DNA of 64,000 nt from Dokdonella sp. (GTDB lineage Bacteria; Pseudomonadota; Gammaproteobacteria; Xanthomonadales; Rhodanobacteraceae): contig JANQAE010000001.1 of NCBI GenBank assembly GCA_024707225.1, positions 806,001 to 870,000 on the forward strand, written 5' to 3'. Positions 1-9,290 of the stretch are shown piece by piece (positions within the stretch are counted from its first letter, which is position 1; every line of letters begins with the position of its first letter). The translations under genes were made by a program, and so were the position numbers. The notes under the pieces are model-generated. The model made no database searches, was not told the origin of the DNA, and saw only the letters and a program-made list of their open reading frames with translations.

Positions 1-1424
1 GCAACAGGGCCTCCACACCGACCGGCGGCCCGGACGGTGCCTTGAGCTTGATCTGGTAGTGCAGCGACAGCTGGTCCAGCGCCAGCGCCCGGCGCAGATC
101 CTGGGTCAGCGCCAGCTCCTCGTGGGCGCCGCGGTTCATCGACGGCTCGAACAGGCAGTAGGCGTTGCGCCCCTGATCCTTGGCCGAGTACATCGCCGCG
201 TCGGCATTGGCGAGCAGTTCGCGCGCGCCGGTGCCGTCGGAACCGAAGATCGCCACACCGATGCTCGCGGTGATGCCGATCTCGCCGCGTTCGACCTGCA
301 CCGGCAGCGCGATCTGCTGCAGTAGCTTTTCGGCGAGCGTCGCCGCGTTCTGACGCATCGTCGACGTCGGCCAGCACGACGAACTCGTCGCCGCCCAGGC
401 GCGCCAGTGTATCGCCGGCGCGGATGCTGGCCTGCAGGCGGTGGGCCAGTTCGAGCAGCAGCTTGTCGCCGATCGGATGGCCGTAGGCGTCGTTGACGGC
501 CTTGAAGCCGTCGAGGTCGACGAACAGCAGCGCGAAGCGCTGGTCGTTGCGCGACGCGCGGCGGATCGCGTGCTCGAGACGGTCCTCGAGCAGCAACCGG
601 TTCGGCAGCTTGGTCAGATTGTCGTGCAGCGCGAGATAGGTCAGCTCCTGGTTCGCCTTCTTCAGCGAATCGGTCAGCAAGGTGGTGCGTTCCTGCAGAC
701 GGCGATCGAGCAGCGCGGTCACCAGCGCCATGCCGAGAATCGCGAACGTCGTGGTCCCGACCAGGCTCGCGAGCCAGTGCTGCGGGATGCCGCCCGACAG
801 CGCCGCGCCGCAGAAGCTGCCTTCGGGAAAGCGCGCCGCGGCCATGCCGGTGTAGTGCATGCCGACGATCGCCAGCCCCATGACCAGTGCGGCGACCAGG
901 CGGTGGCGGCCGACGCCCTTGTCGGCGTCTCGGCGCAGCGAGAACGCGATCCACAGCGCCGTGCCCGCTGCGGCCACCGCGATCAGGATCGAGGCCGCGA
1001 ACCAGGTCGGGTCGTAGTCGATGCCCGGTGCCATGCGCATCGCCGCCATGCCGACGTAGTGCATCGCGGCGATGCCGCTGCCGAGCACGGCAGCCGCGAA
1101 ACACAGTCTGCGCGGCGGCAGGCTCGGTCCGGACACGACCCACAGCGCGTAGCCGGAGCTGGCGATCGCGATCAGCAGCGAGTACAGCGTGATCGCCAGG
1201 TCGTAACCGAGCGGGATCGGCAGCTGGAACGCCAGCATGCCGATGAAGTGCATCGACCAGATCCCGAAGCCCATCGCGATCGCGCCACCGATCAGCCAGC
1301 CGCGCGCCGCCCAGCCGCGGCTGGCGTCGATGCGTCCGGCCATGTCGAGCGCGACGAACGAGGCGAGCGCTGCGACCAGGAACGAGGTGGCGACCAGCGC
1401 GAGATTGTAGGTGCCGACGAGCAT
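1..1424 (-). CDS. MHYT-GGDEF-EAL signalling protein (c-di-GMP turnover), partial and frameshifted
   Basis: Membrane-bound enzyme for making and/or breaking cyclic di-GMP. Read from ATG at 1424, the N-terminal half has repeated membrane segments with the MHYT signatures MHFIGM, MHYVGM and MHYTGM, a domain proposed to sense a diatomic gas through metal bound at the membrane. It is followed by a GGDEF domain with an intact GGDEF motif at about 381-395, so cyclase activity is plausible. The frame then breaks near position 350: the next segment (QNAATLAEKLLQQIALPV) continues in another frame, consistent with one extra or two missing bases. After the break the protein reaches SLHYQIKLK and GVEALL, the start of an EAL phosphodiesterase domain, and leaves the window. 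The break looks like a sequence error because both sides are well conserved. Its catalytic balance cannot be judged because most of the EAL domain is outside. Confidence 0.85.
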   Translation of the reverse strand, partial: MLVGTYNLALVATSFLVAALASFVALDMAGRIDASRGWAARGWLIGGAIAMGFGIWSMHFIGMLAFQLPIPLGYDLAITLYSLLIAIASSGYALWVVSGPSLPPRRLCFAAAVLGSGIAAMHYVGMAAMRMAPGIDYDPTWFAASILIAVAAAGTALWIAFSLRRDADKGVGRHRLVAALVMGLAIVGMHYTGMAAARFPEGSFCGAALSGGIPQHWLASLVGTTTFAILGMALVTALLDRRLQERTTLLTDSLKKANQELTYLALHDNLTKLPNRLLLEDRLEHAIRRASRNDQRFALLFVDLDGFKAVNDAYGHPIGDKLLLELAHRLQASIRAGDTLARLGGDEFVVLADVDDASERGDARRKATAADRAAGAGRTRRDRHHREHRCGDLRFRRHRRARTARQCRRGDVLGQGSGAQRLLPVRAVDEPRRPRGAGADPGSAPGAGAGPAVAALPDQAQGTVRAAGRCGGPV

Positions 1425-2042
1425 CGATTGGGCCGGAAAAGGATTTGTCCAAAAATAGCAATTAGCATGCCACGGAGGTACGAGCCCACACGCGCGTCGC
1501 GGGCGCGCGATCGCAGGTCCGGAAACGGCGCGCGGTCCTAAAATGACGAAAACGTCAGACCGGCAGACGGGCAGCGGCGATCCGGAGGGCCGCGATCTCG
1601 CGAGAAGCCGAATCGCGTGGAATCGATGACGGCGGCGGTTTGCCTGGCCGCTCCGTGCGCGTTGACCATTCCGTTCACGTTTTTTCCGAGGTCATCAGCG
1701 GCGCTGCGATGACGGACCTCTGTCCGATTGGCACGCCGGTGACGACGGACGCATGCGGGCTGGGGACGCGACGTGAAGTCCCGGGTTCCCGACGCGCCGG
1801 CCCCGTGGTTCGGATAAGGAGGGCGCTACCGCGGCACCGGCCCGAGCGGCCCGGATGGCGCCGGCCACGCGTGGGCGCTCGTGCGCGCGGCGGGACGCTC
1901 AGCCAGACGGCGCGTGGGTCGATGGGACCGGCAACGTCGCCTGGCACGCTGCCTGGCCGACGTGCGCGTCGGGCGCATGCATCCGAATGGCGTCGATCTG
2001 CGTAGAGAGGCCATCGAGAACCGCAGCGGAACCTGGCATACC
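1425..2042. other. Intergenic region, no gene recognised
   Basis: About 620 bases between the divergent MHYT-GGDEF-EAL gene and the ECF sigma factor. Short open frames exist on both strands but none has a recognisable protein or a convincing ribosome-binding site. It presumably holds the promoters of both flanking genes, but no clear -35/-10 pair or RpoE-type promoter was found. Confidence 0.5.
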
Positions 2043-2669
2043 ATGGCCACCGACTTCACGAGGAGACCGTCGCCCCCGCAGGCGGCAAGTCCGGTGGCCG
2101 TTCCAACATCCGCGCCACGCGACGCCCACGACTGGACCGGCGACATGCTGGCGGTCGCCCGCGCACGCGATCGCGCCAGCTTCATGCGGATCTACGACCA
2201 TTTCATGCCGCGGCTGTGCCTTTACCTGCGCGGCCTCGGCAGCCCGGACGCGGTTGCCGAGGAACTTGCACAGGAGGCTCTGCTGCGCCTGTGGCATCGC
2301 GCAGCGCAGTACGACCCGCAGCACGGTGCCGTATCGACCTGGCTGTTCCGCATCGGCCGCAACCTGCATATCGACCGCGTGCGATGCGAGCAGGGCTGGG
2401 TCCAGGTGCTCGACGAGGCGATCCCGACGAACGACGAAGAGCTGGCGCGGCCGTTTTCCGCCGCCGAGGATTACGCCGAGCACACGCGCCTGCAGCGCCG
2501 CATCCAGGACCTGCCGGTGATTCAGGCACGGCTGATGCGCATGTCCTATTTCGAGGCCAAGACCCATCAGGAAATCGCCGACGAGCTGCAGATGCCGTTG
2601 GGCACCGTGAAGTCGCACCTGCGCCGCGCGTTCCTGCGCCTGCAGGGCCAAGTACGAGATCAGCCGTGA
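2043..2669 (+). CDS. ECF-family RNA polymerase sigma factor (RpoE/ChrR group)
   Basis: Directs RNA polymerase to a stress regulon. The 208-residue product has sigma-70 region 2 (FMRIYDHFMPRLCLYLRGLG, then EELAQEALLRLWHRA and WLFRIGRNLHIDRVR) and region 4 with a helix-turn-helix (THQEIADELQMPLGTVKSHL). ATG 2043 is chosen because region 2 begins about 45 residues later, as is usual for ECF factors. The stop overlaps the GTG start of the next gene (GTGA), so the sigma factor and its anti-sigma factor are translationally coupled. By family knowledge, the ChrR-type partner places it in the group answering singlet oxygen or peroxide-type stress, and such pairs usually control their own transcription. 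No target promoter is evident in the window. Confidence 0.9.
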   Translation: MATDFTRRPSPPQAASPVAVPTSAPRDAHDWTGDMLAVARARDRASFMRIYDHFMPRLCLYLRGLGSPDAVAEELAQEALLRLWHRAAQYDPQHGAVSTWLFRIGRNLHIDRVRCEQGWVQVLDEAIPTNDEELARPFSAAEDYAEHTRLQRRIQDLPVIQARLMRMSYFEAKTHQEIADELQMPLGTVKSHLRRAFLRLQGQVRDQP

Positions 2670-3334
2670 ATCCGCACCATCATCTGGATCCCTCCACCGT
2701 GGTCAGCTACGCGGCCGGCGCCCTCGCGACGGAAGTGGCGATCGTCGCCGCCACGCACCTGGAAACCTGCGCGCATTGCCGCGGCCGCATCGAGGAGGCC
2801 GAACGCATCGGCGGCCAGCTGGTCGAGCAGCAGCAGGCCTCCGCGGCCGTCGGGCGACTGGCGGATCTGCGTGCGTCGATGCTGCATCGGCTCGACGAGC
2901 CGACGCCGCCGGCCGCTGTGCCGGCGCCGCGTGCCGCGCCTTACGAGGACGACGATCGGCTGCCGACGCCGCTGCATCCTTATTTCGGCGCCTCGTATCG
3001 CGACCTGAAATGGCGCTGGATGGCGCCGGGCGTGCACTGCATTCGTGCTGCCGGCACGAAGACCGGCACCTTGCTGATGCTCAAGATCGGCCCGGGTCGC
3101 AGCATGCCGGTGCATGGACACGGCGGCACCGAGCTGACCCAGATCCTGCGCGGCGCCTATCACGATGCGCTCGGGCACTTCGCGCCCGGCGACGTGGCCG
3201 ATCTCGACAGTGACGTCGAGCACCAGCCGGTGACGGTGCCGGGTGCGGCCTGCATCTGCGTCTCGGCGCTCGATGCGCCGCTGCGGTTCCCCGGTTGGCT
3301 GGCGCGCAAGCTGCAGCCGCTGTTCAAGCTGTGA
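2666..3334 (+). CDS. ChrR-type zinc-binding anti-sigma factor with cupin domain
   Basis: Cytoplasmic inhibitor of the preceding ECF sigma factor, 222 residues, starting at a GTG that overlaps its stop. The N-terminal zinc anti-sigma motif is visible as HLETCAHC (His-x3-Cys-x2-Cys), the site that binds zinc and holds the sigma factor. The C-terminal half is a cupin with HGHGGTE, ILRGAYHD and a later DVEHQPV histidine, matching the ChrR cupin that is needed for release in response to singlet oxygen. A proline/alanine linker separates the two domains. The stimulus is inferred from the family. No photooxidative-defence genes lie beside it, so the regulon must be elsewhere. Confidence 0.88.
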   Translation: MNPHHHLDPSTVVSYAAGALATEVAIVAATHLETCAHCRGRIEEAERIGGQLVEQQQASAAVGRLADLRASMLHRLDEPTPPAAVPAPRAAPYEDDDRLPTPLHPYFGASYRDLKWRWMAPGVHCIRAAGTKTGTLLMLKIGPGRSMPVHGHGGTELTQILRGAYHDALGHFAPGDVADLDSDVEHQPVTVPGAACICVSALDAPLRFPGWLARKLQPLFKL

Positions 3335-4075
3335 AGCGATTCGAGCGGTGGTTGGAGGATGCGGCGACGAACAGGACTTGGGACAAGGTCGCGGCGGATG
3401 GTGTTCGAGGCTTGCTTTCGTCCTGGATACCGCTCGGCGCCGCCGCCGCACCTGCGCGCAGTGAGGACGCTTGCCGTCGAGAACGGTGTGAAACCGGCGG
3501 CGAGCGTACGCCTCGGCGCGCCTTGCCGATGCTCGCCGGCTCGGCCGGTTGTGGCTCATGGCATTCCTCCCGCTCGTTGAGGACATGTCGACGCCTCCTT
3601 GCCAGCACACCGACGGTGAAGCCCGGCCGAGGCATCCCTCAGACCTCGGCGGCATTGGCCGCCTCCACCACCACCCGAAACGATTCGTCGATCCTCGTTC
3701 CCCGCTTCAGGCGGGGATCGTACGTCGCTGGCCCCGGTCGCGACGGAGCCGTCGTCCTGGTCTGAAGCATCCATGCCCAGCAACCGGCGCGCGCCGCTTC
3801 TCGGCCCCGACCTCGATCTCACCGGCGCTCGTGCGCGAGCGCAGCTCGCGACGAGCGAGCTGCGGGTGTAAGGCTTCCGCTGCCATCGTCTGCCGCGATG
3901 GCCTGGCGGCCATTCGGCCAGCGGCGCAATGGCGACCGAACCTGCGCATGGCGGTGACATCGATCGCCCAGCCGCATCGGACAGGCTGCTCGCCCGATCG
4001 GCGGCCATGGTATGGCGCGTCGGCCGAAGGCGGATCGGGCGGCGAGCTGTCGATGCGCTCGATTTCGGACGCGCG
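3335..4075. other. Intergenic region, no gene recognised
   Basis: About 740 bases between the anti-sigma gene and the convergent beta-helix gene. Several overlapping short ORFs lack recognisable domains and plausible starts. One hairpin is visible at 3700-3716 (CCCCGC, loop TTCAG, GCGGGG) without a following T-run. No transposase, tRNA or known RNA motif was recognised. Confidence 0.5.
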
Positions 4076-5545
4076 TCAATGCGATGGACATCCGGCACAG
4101 AGTTCGAAGCCGTCGAGGAAGATTTCATCGCCGGTCCCGTGCGCCTTCAGCTCGTAGGCGCCGATGTCGGCGGCCTTGCCGACGATGCGCGGGAAGCCTT
4201 CGCCACGCTGATCGTACTCATGGCCGTTGTCGTCGCCTGCATCCACCGCCGGGCTGTCCGCAGGCAGCGCATGCGTCCATGTCGGGCCGCCGTTGTCGGC
4301 CAGCGCCTCGAGCATCGGTTCATCGGAGATGGTGTCGGCCGGCAGTTGCAGCGGCGAATAGCCGATCAGGTTGTGACTGCCGGACACCGCCGCGGTGCTG
4401 CCGCCGCTGCCGATGTCCGACGACAGGCCACCGCTGCCGTCGTCGAGCAGGTTGCCGGCGATGATGCTGTTGGCGATATGCGTGGGAACGTCGCCACTGC
4501 CCAGCAGCAGCCCGGCTCCGTACGGCATGTTCTTGGCATTGCGCTCGATGTTGAGCGTGATGGTGCTGTTGATTACCGTCAGCTGCGAGGTCATGCCGAC
4601 GTACAGACCGGCACCGATGACGGATTCGCCGGCGACATTGCCGGAAATGGTGCTGCTGACGATGTCGATCGGATCGCCGTACAGCGCGTCCATCATCAGC
4701 AGACCCCCATTGCTGCCAGCGATGTTGTTGGCGATCGTGGTGTTGCGCGCAGCACCGCCGCCGAACACCCAGGCTCCGCCCGATTGCCCCTTGAAGCCAT
4801 TGTCGGCGCCGCGGGCGGTGTTGCCGGCGATGGTGGTCCGGTTGAACTCCGCCCGTCCCATCGAGAACACGCCGCCGCCCACGCCGAAGCCACTCAGGTT
4901 CGCCGGACCGTCGCTGAGTGCCCGGTTGCCGGTGATCGAGGTGCCGTCCAGATAGAGCCCGGCCGCGGCGTAGACGCCGCCGCCCATGGCGTTGCGATCG
5001 CCGTCGACCCGCGCCGTGCAGTCGCGCACGGCCGCATTCATCAGGAAAACGGTGCCGTTCGAAGCGATGCAGCCGCCGCGGACGTGACCTGCGGCGGGCT
5101 CGTTGCGCCCGTTGCGGACGGTGAGGCCGTTGATCAGGAAACTGCTGCTGCCGCCGTGCTCGAACACGGGCGAACGGTCATTGCCGTCGATGGCGAGCTG
5201 GTCGGCAGACGGGCCGACCAGGAATATCTCGTCCTGCGGTACATGGATCACGCCGGTTTCCAGCGTGATCGTGCTGCAGGTCAGCCCGGACAGATCGATG
5301 GTGTCGCCGCTGCCGGCCTGAGTGTCGATCACCCAGCGCAGGCTGCCCGGCCCCTTGTCGTTGCAGTTCTCGACGATCCAGGTTTCGGTGCCCTCGGGTG
5401 CGGCCGAATCGGTCATCGGCCGCGGCGATGCGGTCGTGTCGATCGCGAACGGGCTGGCAAGGCCGTTGGCGACCGTGAAGGTGCCGAGGACGGCCAGCAC
5501 GAGAGGCTTGAGCCGCGGTGTTCGCGGCGCATGAGATACGGACAT
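4076..5545 (-). CDS. Secreted beta-helix protein with choice-of-anchor Q-like region and DGFE tail
   Basis: A 489-residue secreted protein. ATG 5545 is preferred over an upstream in-frame ATG because AAGGAG lies nine bases before it and the first residues form a signal peptide (LKPLVLAVLGTFTVANGLA). The body is rich in Asn/Gly/Ser with recurring GN...A and NTTIANN-type turns, as in right-handed parallel beta-helices. The start PGSLRWVIDTQAG resembles the CSLREAI-type entry of such domains. Near the end come DNGGPTWTHALPADSPAVDAG and DIGAYEL, typical of choice-of-anchor Q proteins. It ends EIFLDGFELCAGCPSH, with the [LI]FxDGF tail seen in three other secreted products here. The function is unknown; cell-surface attachment is an inference. 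It lies 51 bases downstream of a related gene. Confidence 0.8.
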   Translation of the reverse strand: MSVSHAPRTPRLKPLVLAVLGTFTVANGLASPFAIDTTASPRPMTDSAAPEGTETWIVENCNDKGPGSLRWVIDTQAGSGDTIDLSGLTCSTITLETGVIHVPQDEIFLVGPSADQLAIDGNDRSPVFEHGGSSSFLINGLTVRNGRNEPAAGHVRGGCIASNGTVFLMNAAVRDCTARVDGDRNAMGGGVYAAAGLYLDGTSITGNRALSDGPANLSGFGVGGGVFSMGRAEFNRTTIAGNTARGADNGFKGQSGGAWVFGGGAARNTTIANNIAGSNGGLLMMDALYGDPIDIVSSTISGNVAGESVIGAGLYVGMTSQLTVINSTITLNIERNAKNMPYGAGLLLGSGDVPTHIANSIIAGNLLDDGSGGLSSDIGSGGSTAAVSGSHNLIGYSPLQLPADTISDEPMLEALADNGGPTWTHALPADSPAVDAGDDNGHEYDQRGEGFPRIVGKAADIGAYELKAHGTGDEIFLDGFELCAGCPSH

Positions 5546-5596
5546 GATGAAGAACTCCTTGGATGGAGAGGGTTCCGGCACGCAGCCGGGAAGGGA

Positions 5597-6715
5597 TCAA
5601 TCGGTGTCGGCCTGGAAGCCGTCGCGGAAGATCAGGTCCGGGGTCGGCGTCGCCTCGAATGCGCCCACGTCGATCGCGGCGCCTTGCACGCGCGAGCGGC
5701 CATCGGCATCGAAGGTTCCCGCGCCGCCCTGTGGGCTGTCGGTGCCGCTGTCGATCAGCGGGGAGTGTGGCCGGAGGCGGGCATCGTTCACCGACACGAA
5801 TCCCGGATCGCCCGTGCCGGGCGCGATGTTGCCGGCGGGAGAGCCTTCGATGGAGCCGTAGTGCACTCGCGTCAGCACGACGCCGGCGCCGTTGATCCAC
5901 AGATCCTGCGTATCGGCGTCGCCGTCGTTGCCCCAGGTCACGCTGTTGCCCAGATGGATCAGGCCATTGCCGAAGGTGATCAGCGTGACGCCGCTGCCCA
6001 GCCAGCCATCGCCGCTCGACTGCGTGCCGGTGACGGTGATCTGCGCCAGATGGGCGACGGCATCGGCGTAGGAATCCACGCGAAGGCCGCCATTGTTGAG
6101 CGCAGCTCCGTCACGCACGTAGATGTTGCGGGCGGTCAGGGTTCCCCGGTTGCTGAGGTTGATCGAGGCGTGGGAGCCGAACGGTGCGAAACAGGCGTGT
6201 GCATGAATGCGATCGAGCGAAGCGGAGTGGCCCGATTCGATCGAGCCCCGCAGGCAGGCGCCGTTGGCCTCCTGGGTGAAGCCGGGATTGGTGAAGCTGA
6301 GATCGATCAGATAGACCAGGTTGTCGGCCTGGCCCAGCAGCGAATGCAAACTGAAGCCCAAAGCAGCGCGGCTGGCGGTGCCGACCAGCGTGGTCAGCGC
6401 CGGATCGAAACGCTTGGACTGGCAGCCCAGGTTCGCGCCCGACCAGCCGCCCGACAGTTCGATGAGCCGGTTCGACCCGCGCGGCACGATGTCGTACGAG
6501 AGCGCGTTGCTGTTGGTATAGACCCCTTCACGGAGCCGGATCGAGAAGACGGAATCCACGCTGGTGTTGGCCTCGGCGATGGCGTCGGCCAGTTGCTGGC
6601 TGTTGCCCACGCAGCGTACGGTCAGTGCCTGGACGGGGCCGGCGAGCGACAGGAGGGCGGTGCCCACCAGCGCGCTGGCCTGCACCGACAGGCACGGCTT
6701 GGGAAGATGGAACAC
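5597..6715 (-). CDS. Secreted beta-helix-like protein with DGFQ tail
   Basis: A secreted protein of about 372 residues of unknown function. GTG 6715 is preferred because it is followed by a signal peptide (CLSVQASALVGTALLSLAGPVQA) and preceded by GAGG seven bases upstream; an ATG at 6811 would add a poor N-terminus. The sequence starts with VRCVGNSQQLADAIAEA, a common opening of bacterial parallel beta-helix proteins. It ends with SPLIDSGTD, DVGAFEATP and DLIFRDGFQADTD. The repeat style, the IDVGAFE segment and the tail make it a distant relative of the downstream beta-helix gene, so the two probably arose by duplication and are co-transcribed. Confidence 0.77.
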   Translation of the reverse strand: MFHLPKPCLSVQASALVGTALLSLAGPVQALTVRCVGNSQQLADAIAEANTSVDSVFSIRLREGVYTNSNALSYDIVPRGSNRLIELSGGWSGANLGCQSKRFDPALTTLVGTASRAALGFSLHSLLGQADNLVYLIDLSFTNPGFTQEANGACLRGSIESGHSASLDRIHAHACFAPFGSHASINLSNRGTLTARNIYVRDGAALNNGGLRVDSYADAVAHLAQITVTGTQSSGDGWLGSGVTLITFGNGLIHLGNSVTWGNDGDADTQDLWINGAGVVLTRVHYGSIEGSPAGNIAPGTGDPGFVSVNDARLRPHSPLIDSGTDSPQGGAGTFDADGRSRVQGAAIDVGAFEATPTPDLIFRDGFQADTD

Positions 6716-6833
6716 GGACAAGCCTCGGTAGCCGACCCGGAACGGGCGGGTTCGGTACCAGGATGGAGCAGGGCGCGACCCGCCGACCTGACCGCCGACC
6801 AACCCCAGCATTACCGAAACATTGTCTGGTTCG

Positions 6834-8618
6834 TCAGTGGGTTGCGCCGGTCATTCGGGCCAGCAGCAGTCGCGGAACAGCGGCTGAGAGCGGTGCGTAG
6901 GGTGGATCGAACGGACGCTCCGGTGCGACGGGGAGGGCCAGTTGCGCCGCCAGCAGCCGGGCTTCGTCGGCCAGCTCGGTACCGAGCGCGCCGTGCTGCT
7001 CGGCCAGCAGCCATGCGGCCCGGGCCGTCGCCATGTCTTCGCGGTGCAGCGCGCGCCGTGCATCGAGCAATGCCTGCGCGGCCGGGGCGGCGATCGGTTC
7101 CAGCCCGGTCTGCCGCTCCGGGAACAGGCGTGCGCCTACCAGCACGGTCTGTGTACGCATCCGATCGTTGCCGCCGTCGTCGGCGAACAGGCCGACAGCG
7201 AGGTCGAATTCGTCGCGTGCCAGCCGCTCGTCGCCCAGTAGGGCATGCAGCTGGGCCAGCAGCAAGGTCAGGTCGATGCGGTCGGTGATTCGCATCGATT
7301 GTTCGGCATTGACGCGCGCCGCTTCGAACAGGGCCATGGCAGAGGAGATGTCGCCGCCCAGCATGGCGGCGAAACCCGCACTGACCTGGGCACGGTGGCG
7401 AATATCGTCGCGGCCATTGCTCCGCGCTTCGGCAAAAGCCCGTTCCCAGGCCTGCCGGGCCGCCTGGCGGTCGCCGCGGCTCCAGGCGATGCGTCCGGCC
7501 AGGTACTCCCATGCAGCCCTATCGGTATTGCGCGGCAGCGCGACGAGCTGGGCTTGGGCACCCTCGACGTCCCCGAACGAGGCGCGATCGGCCACGGCCG
7601 ATTCCAGCCGGCGGATGCCCAGCGCGTGCACCTGGATCTTCCGGATCTCGCGCAACGCAGGTTCGCGCTGGCCGAGGTAGTGATACAGATGCGCCCGGGC
7701 CAGACGCAGGCGCCACGCGCCTGGTTCCAGATCGAGAACCGCGCCGGCGTAACGGATGATGTCTCGGGGAGCACCGCGATGTTCGGCCTCGGCATAGCGC
7801 AGCAGGGCGTTGAGATAGGGGTCATCCAGTGACTGGATGCGTTCCCTCGCCTCGACCAGCCAGCCTTGCGCCTGCTGCGGATCGCCGGTGCCGATGTCCC
7901 ACAGGCCGGTCAGCAGCGCGGGCCACGGCGTGCGCCGATCGGCCTCGTGCAAGGTCTCGAGCACCGCGCGCGCGCGTGGCCGATCGCCGGCATCGTCGTA
8001 GCGCACGGCGATGGCGAGCTGCGTCGGCGTGTCGGTCCTGTCCGCATGGATGCGTTCGAGCGTGATGCCGTAGCCGGGATCGATCGGCTGTCCGGGAGCA
8101 GCCGGCCATCGTAGCCACGCCGACCAGGTCAGCAGCGCCAGCACGGCGACGGCCAGCAGGATCGGCGCTGTCCCGAAGCGGCGCGGACGCCCGGCTGCCG
8201 GCTCGAACGTCGGCGCCCGGTCAGTTTCGGCAGCCTGGTCCTTGGCCGTCACGTCCGAATCCCGCCCGACCGGTGGCTCGTCGTTCTCGACGGTGACGTC
8301 TGCATCGAAGCGGATACCGACGCCGCGCAGGGTCACCAAATGCCTGCCTTCGGTGCCAAGCAGCGCGCGGACCCGGAACACGGCCTGGGTCAGTGCTTCG
8401 TCGGAAACGACCTGGCCGCCGGACCACAGTGCTTCGTACAAGGCATCGCGCGGGATCACGCGGCGCGGTGCGCGGCACAGCAGCAGGAGCAGGTCGAACA
8501 CGCGGCGCGGCACCTTGCGCTCTCGGCCGTCGACGAAGACGCGCCGGCCCCGGGTTTCCACCACGACATTGCCGAAGCGGTAGCGCTGATCCGGCTCCGC
8601 GTTCCAAATTCGATCCAT
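6834..8618 (-). CDS. Membrane-anchored winged-helix transcriptional regulator with TPR-like sensor region (CadC-like)
   Basis: A predicted one-component regulator of 594 residues. Residues 10-110 form an OmpR/CadC-type winged helix (YRFGNVVVETRGRRVFVDG, then LYEALWSGGQVVSDEALTQ, VFRVRALLG and LVTLRGVGIRF). A single membrane segment spans about 150-169 (TAPILLAVAVLALLTWSAWL). The remainder is periplasmic and made of helical repeats (ALLRYAEAEHRG, LARAHLYHYLGQREPAL, EYLAGRIAWSRGDRQAARQA) as in TPR sensor domains. ATG 8618 is chosen because the winged helix starts just after it. It lies upstream of the two secreted beta-helix genes on the same strand, so control of those genes is a reasonable guess. 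The ligand is unknown. Confidence 0.85.
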   Translation of the reverse strand: MDRIWNAEPDQRYRFGNVVVETRGRRVFVDGRERKVPRRVFDLLLLLCRAPRRVIPRDALYEALWSGGQVVSDEALTQAVFRVRALLGTEGRHLVTLRGVGIRFDADVTVENDEPPVGRDSDVTAKDQAAETDRAPTFEPAAGRPRRFGTAPILLAVAVLALLTWSAWLRWPAAPGQPIDPGYGITLERIHADRTDTPTQLAIAVRYDDAGDRPRARAVLETLHEADRRTPWPALLTGLWDIGTGDPQQAQGWLVEARERIQSLDDPYLNALLRYAEAEHRGAPRDIIRYAGAVLDLEPGAWRLRLARAHLYHYLGQREPALREIRKIQVHALGIRRLESAVADRASFGDVEGAQAQLVALPRNTDRAAWEYLAGRIAWSRGDRQAARQAWERAFAEARSNGRDDIRHRAQVSAGFAAMLGGDISSAMALFEAARVNAEQSMRITDRIDLTLLLAQLHALLGDERLARDEFDLAVGLFADDGGNDRMRTQTVLVGARLFPERQTGLEPIAAPAAQALLDARRALHREDMATARAAWLLAEQHGALGTELADEARLLAAQLALPVAPERPFDPPYAPLSAAVPRLLLARMTGATH

Positions 8619-8893
8619 AGACAACGCTGTTGTCCCCTGACGCCAACGACCTGATCTTTCCCGCAACGCGCGCGCCGGCCTGGATGCCTCCGCTGCCGGT
8701 GCGTGCCGGAGAAAGTTTAAGCGGCCAGGCCGGCGCAGTTCGAGCATCGGACGGCCCGCGTGGCCGGCTCGATCGCATGCGTCGGCTCGGTGCAGGACCG
8801 TCTTCGGACCAGGCAGATGGCGAGGATCACGACGACATCCGAGGTGTGGCCCGCTCCGCTGTTCGACAAGCAGGCTGGCCGGACCACACGCAA

Positions 8894-9190
8894 ATGGCCT
8901 GGCCGATCCTGGGAGTCACCCGTTTCTCAGACGTCAGTCACGCCTTGTTGCTGGAGGCGGGCGGGGTGCTTGGCATACACCCTTCGCAGGCAAACCGCAT
9001 GCTCCAGGTGCAGCGTGACCGGATCACCGGCGAGGCCACGCGGCTTTGTTCGAAAGTAGAGGCCGAGGCCGAGGTGCGGGCGCCGCAATATTCCGATCTG
9101 GCACCGATGATCGAAGGCGAGCTCCGGTGCCTTCGCAGCATCGTTCACATGGTCAGTCGTGACATGACGCGGAAGCTGCAAGCGGCTTGA
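8894..9190 (+). CDS. Hypothetical small protein (uncertain)
   Basis: Possible 98-residue protein, not recognised. The open frame continues upstream to about 8630, but ATG 8894 begins the part whose third codon positions look coding. The product is hydrophilic and helical (SHALLLEAGGVLGIHPSQ, then EAEAEVRAPQYSDLAPMIEGE). No clear ribosome-binding site, membrane segment or known motif is seen. It sits in a gene-poor, compositionally mixed stretch, so it could be a chance ORF or a remnant of a larger gene. Confidence 0.3.
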   Translation: MAWPILGVTRFSDVSHALLLEAGGVLGIHPSQANRMLQVQRDRITGEATRLCSKVEAEAEVRAPQYSDLAPMIEGELRCLRSIVHMVSRDMTRKLQAA

Positions 9191-9290
9191 AGCCAGGCGC
9201 GCGCGTCCGCAGGCGCGTCTACATGACCCGAGCCCTGGCGCTCGCCGAAGTCTTCGACTGCATCGAGGTCTTCTACAATCGAACGGCCTT

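Noticed and set aside
1640-2005. Small plus-strand ORF upstream of the sigma factor
   Set aside because: No ribosome-binding site, no domain, and overlapping equally open frames on both strands.
3929-7288. A 1119-codon plus-strand ORF across the beta-helix and regulator genes
   Set aside because: It is antisense to three genes with signal peptides, domains and good starts; its translation is low-complexity Arg/Ala/Gly/Val with no domain. GC-rich codon bias explains it.
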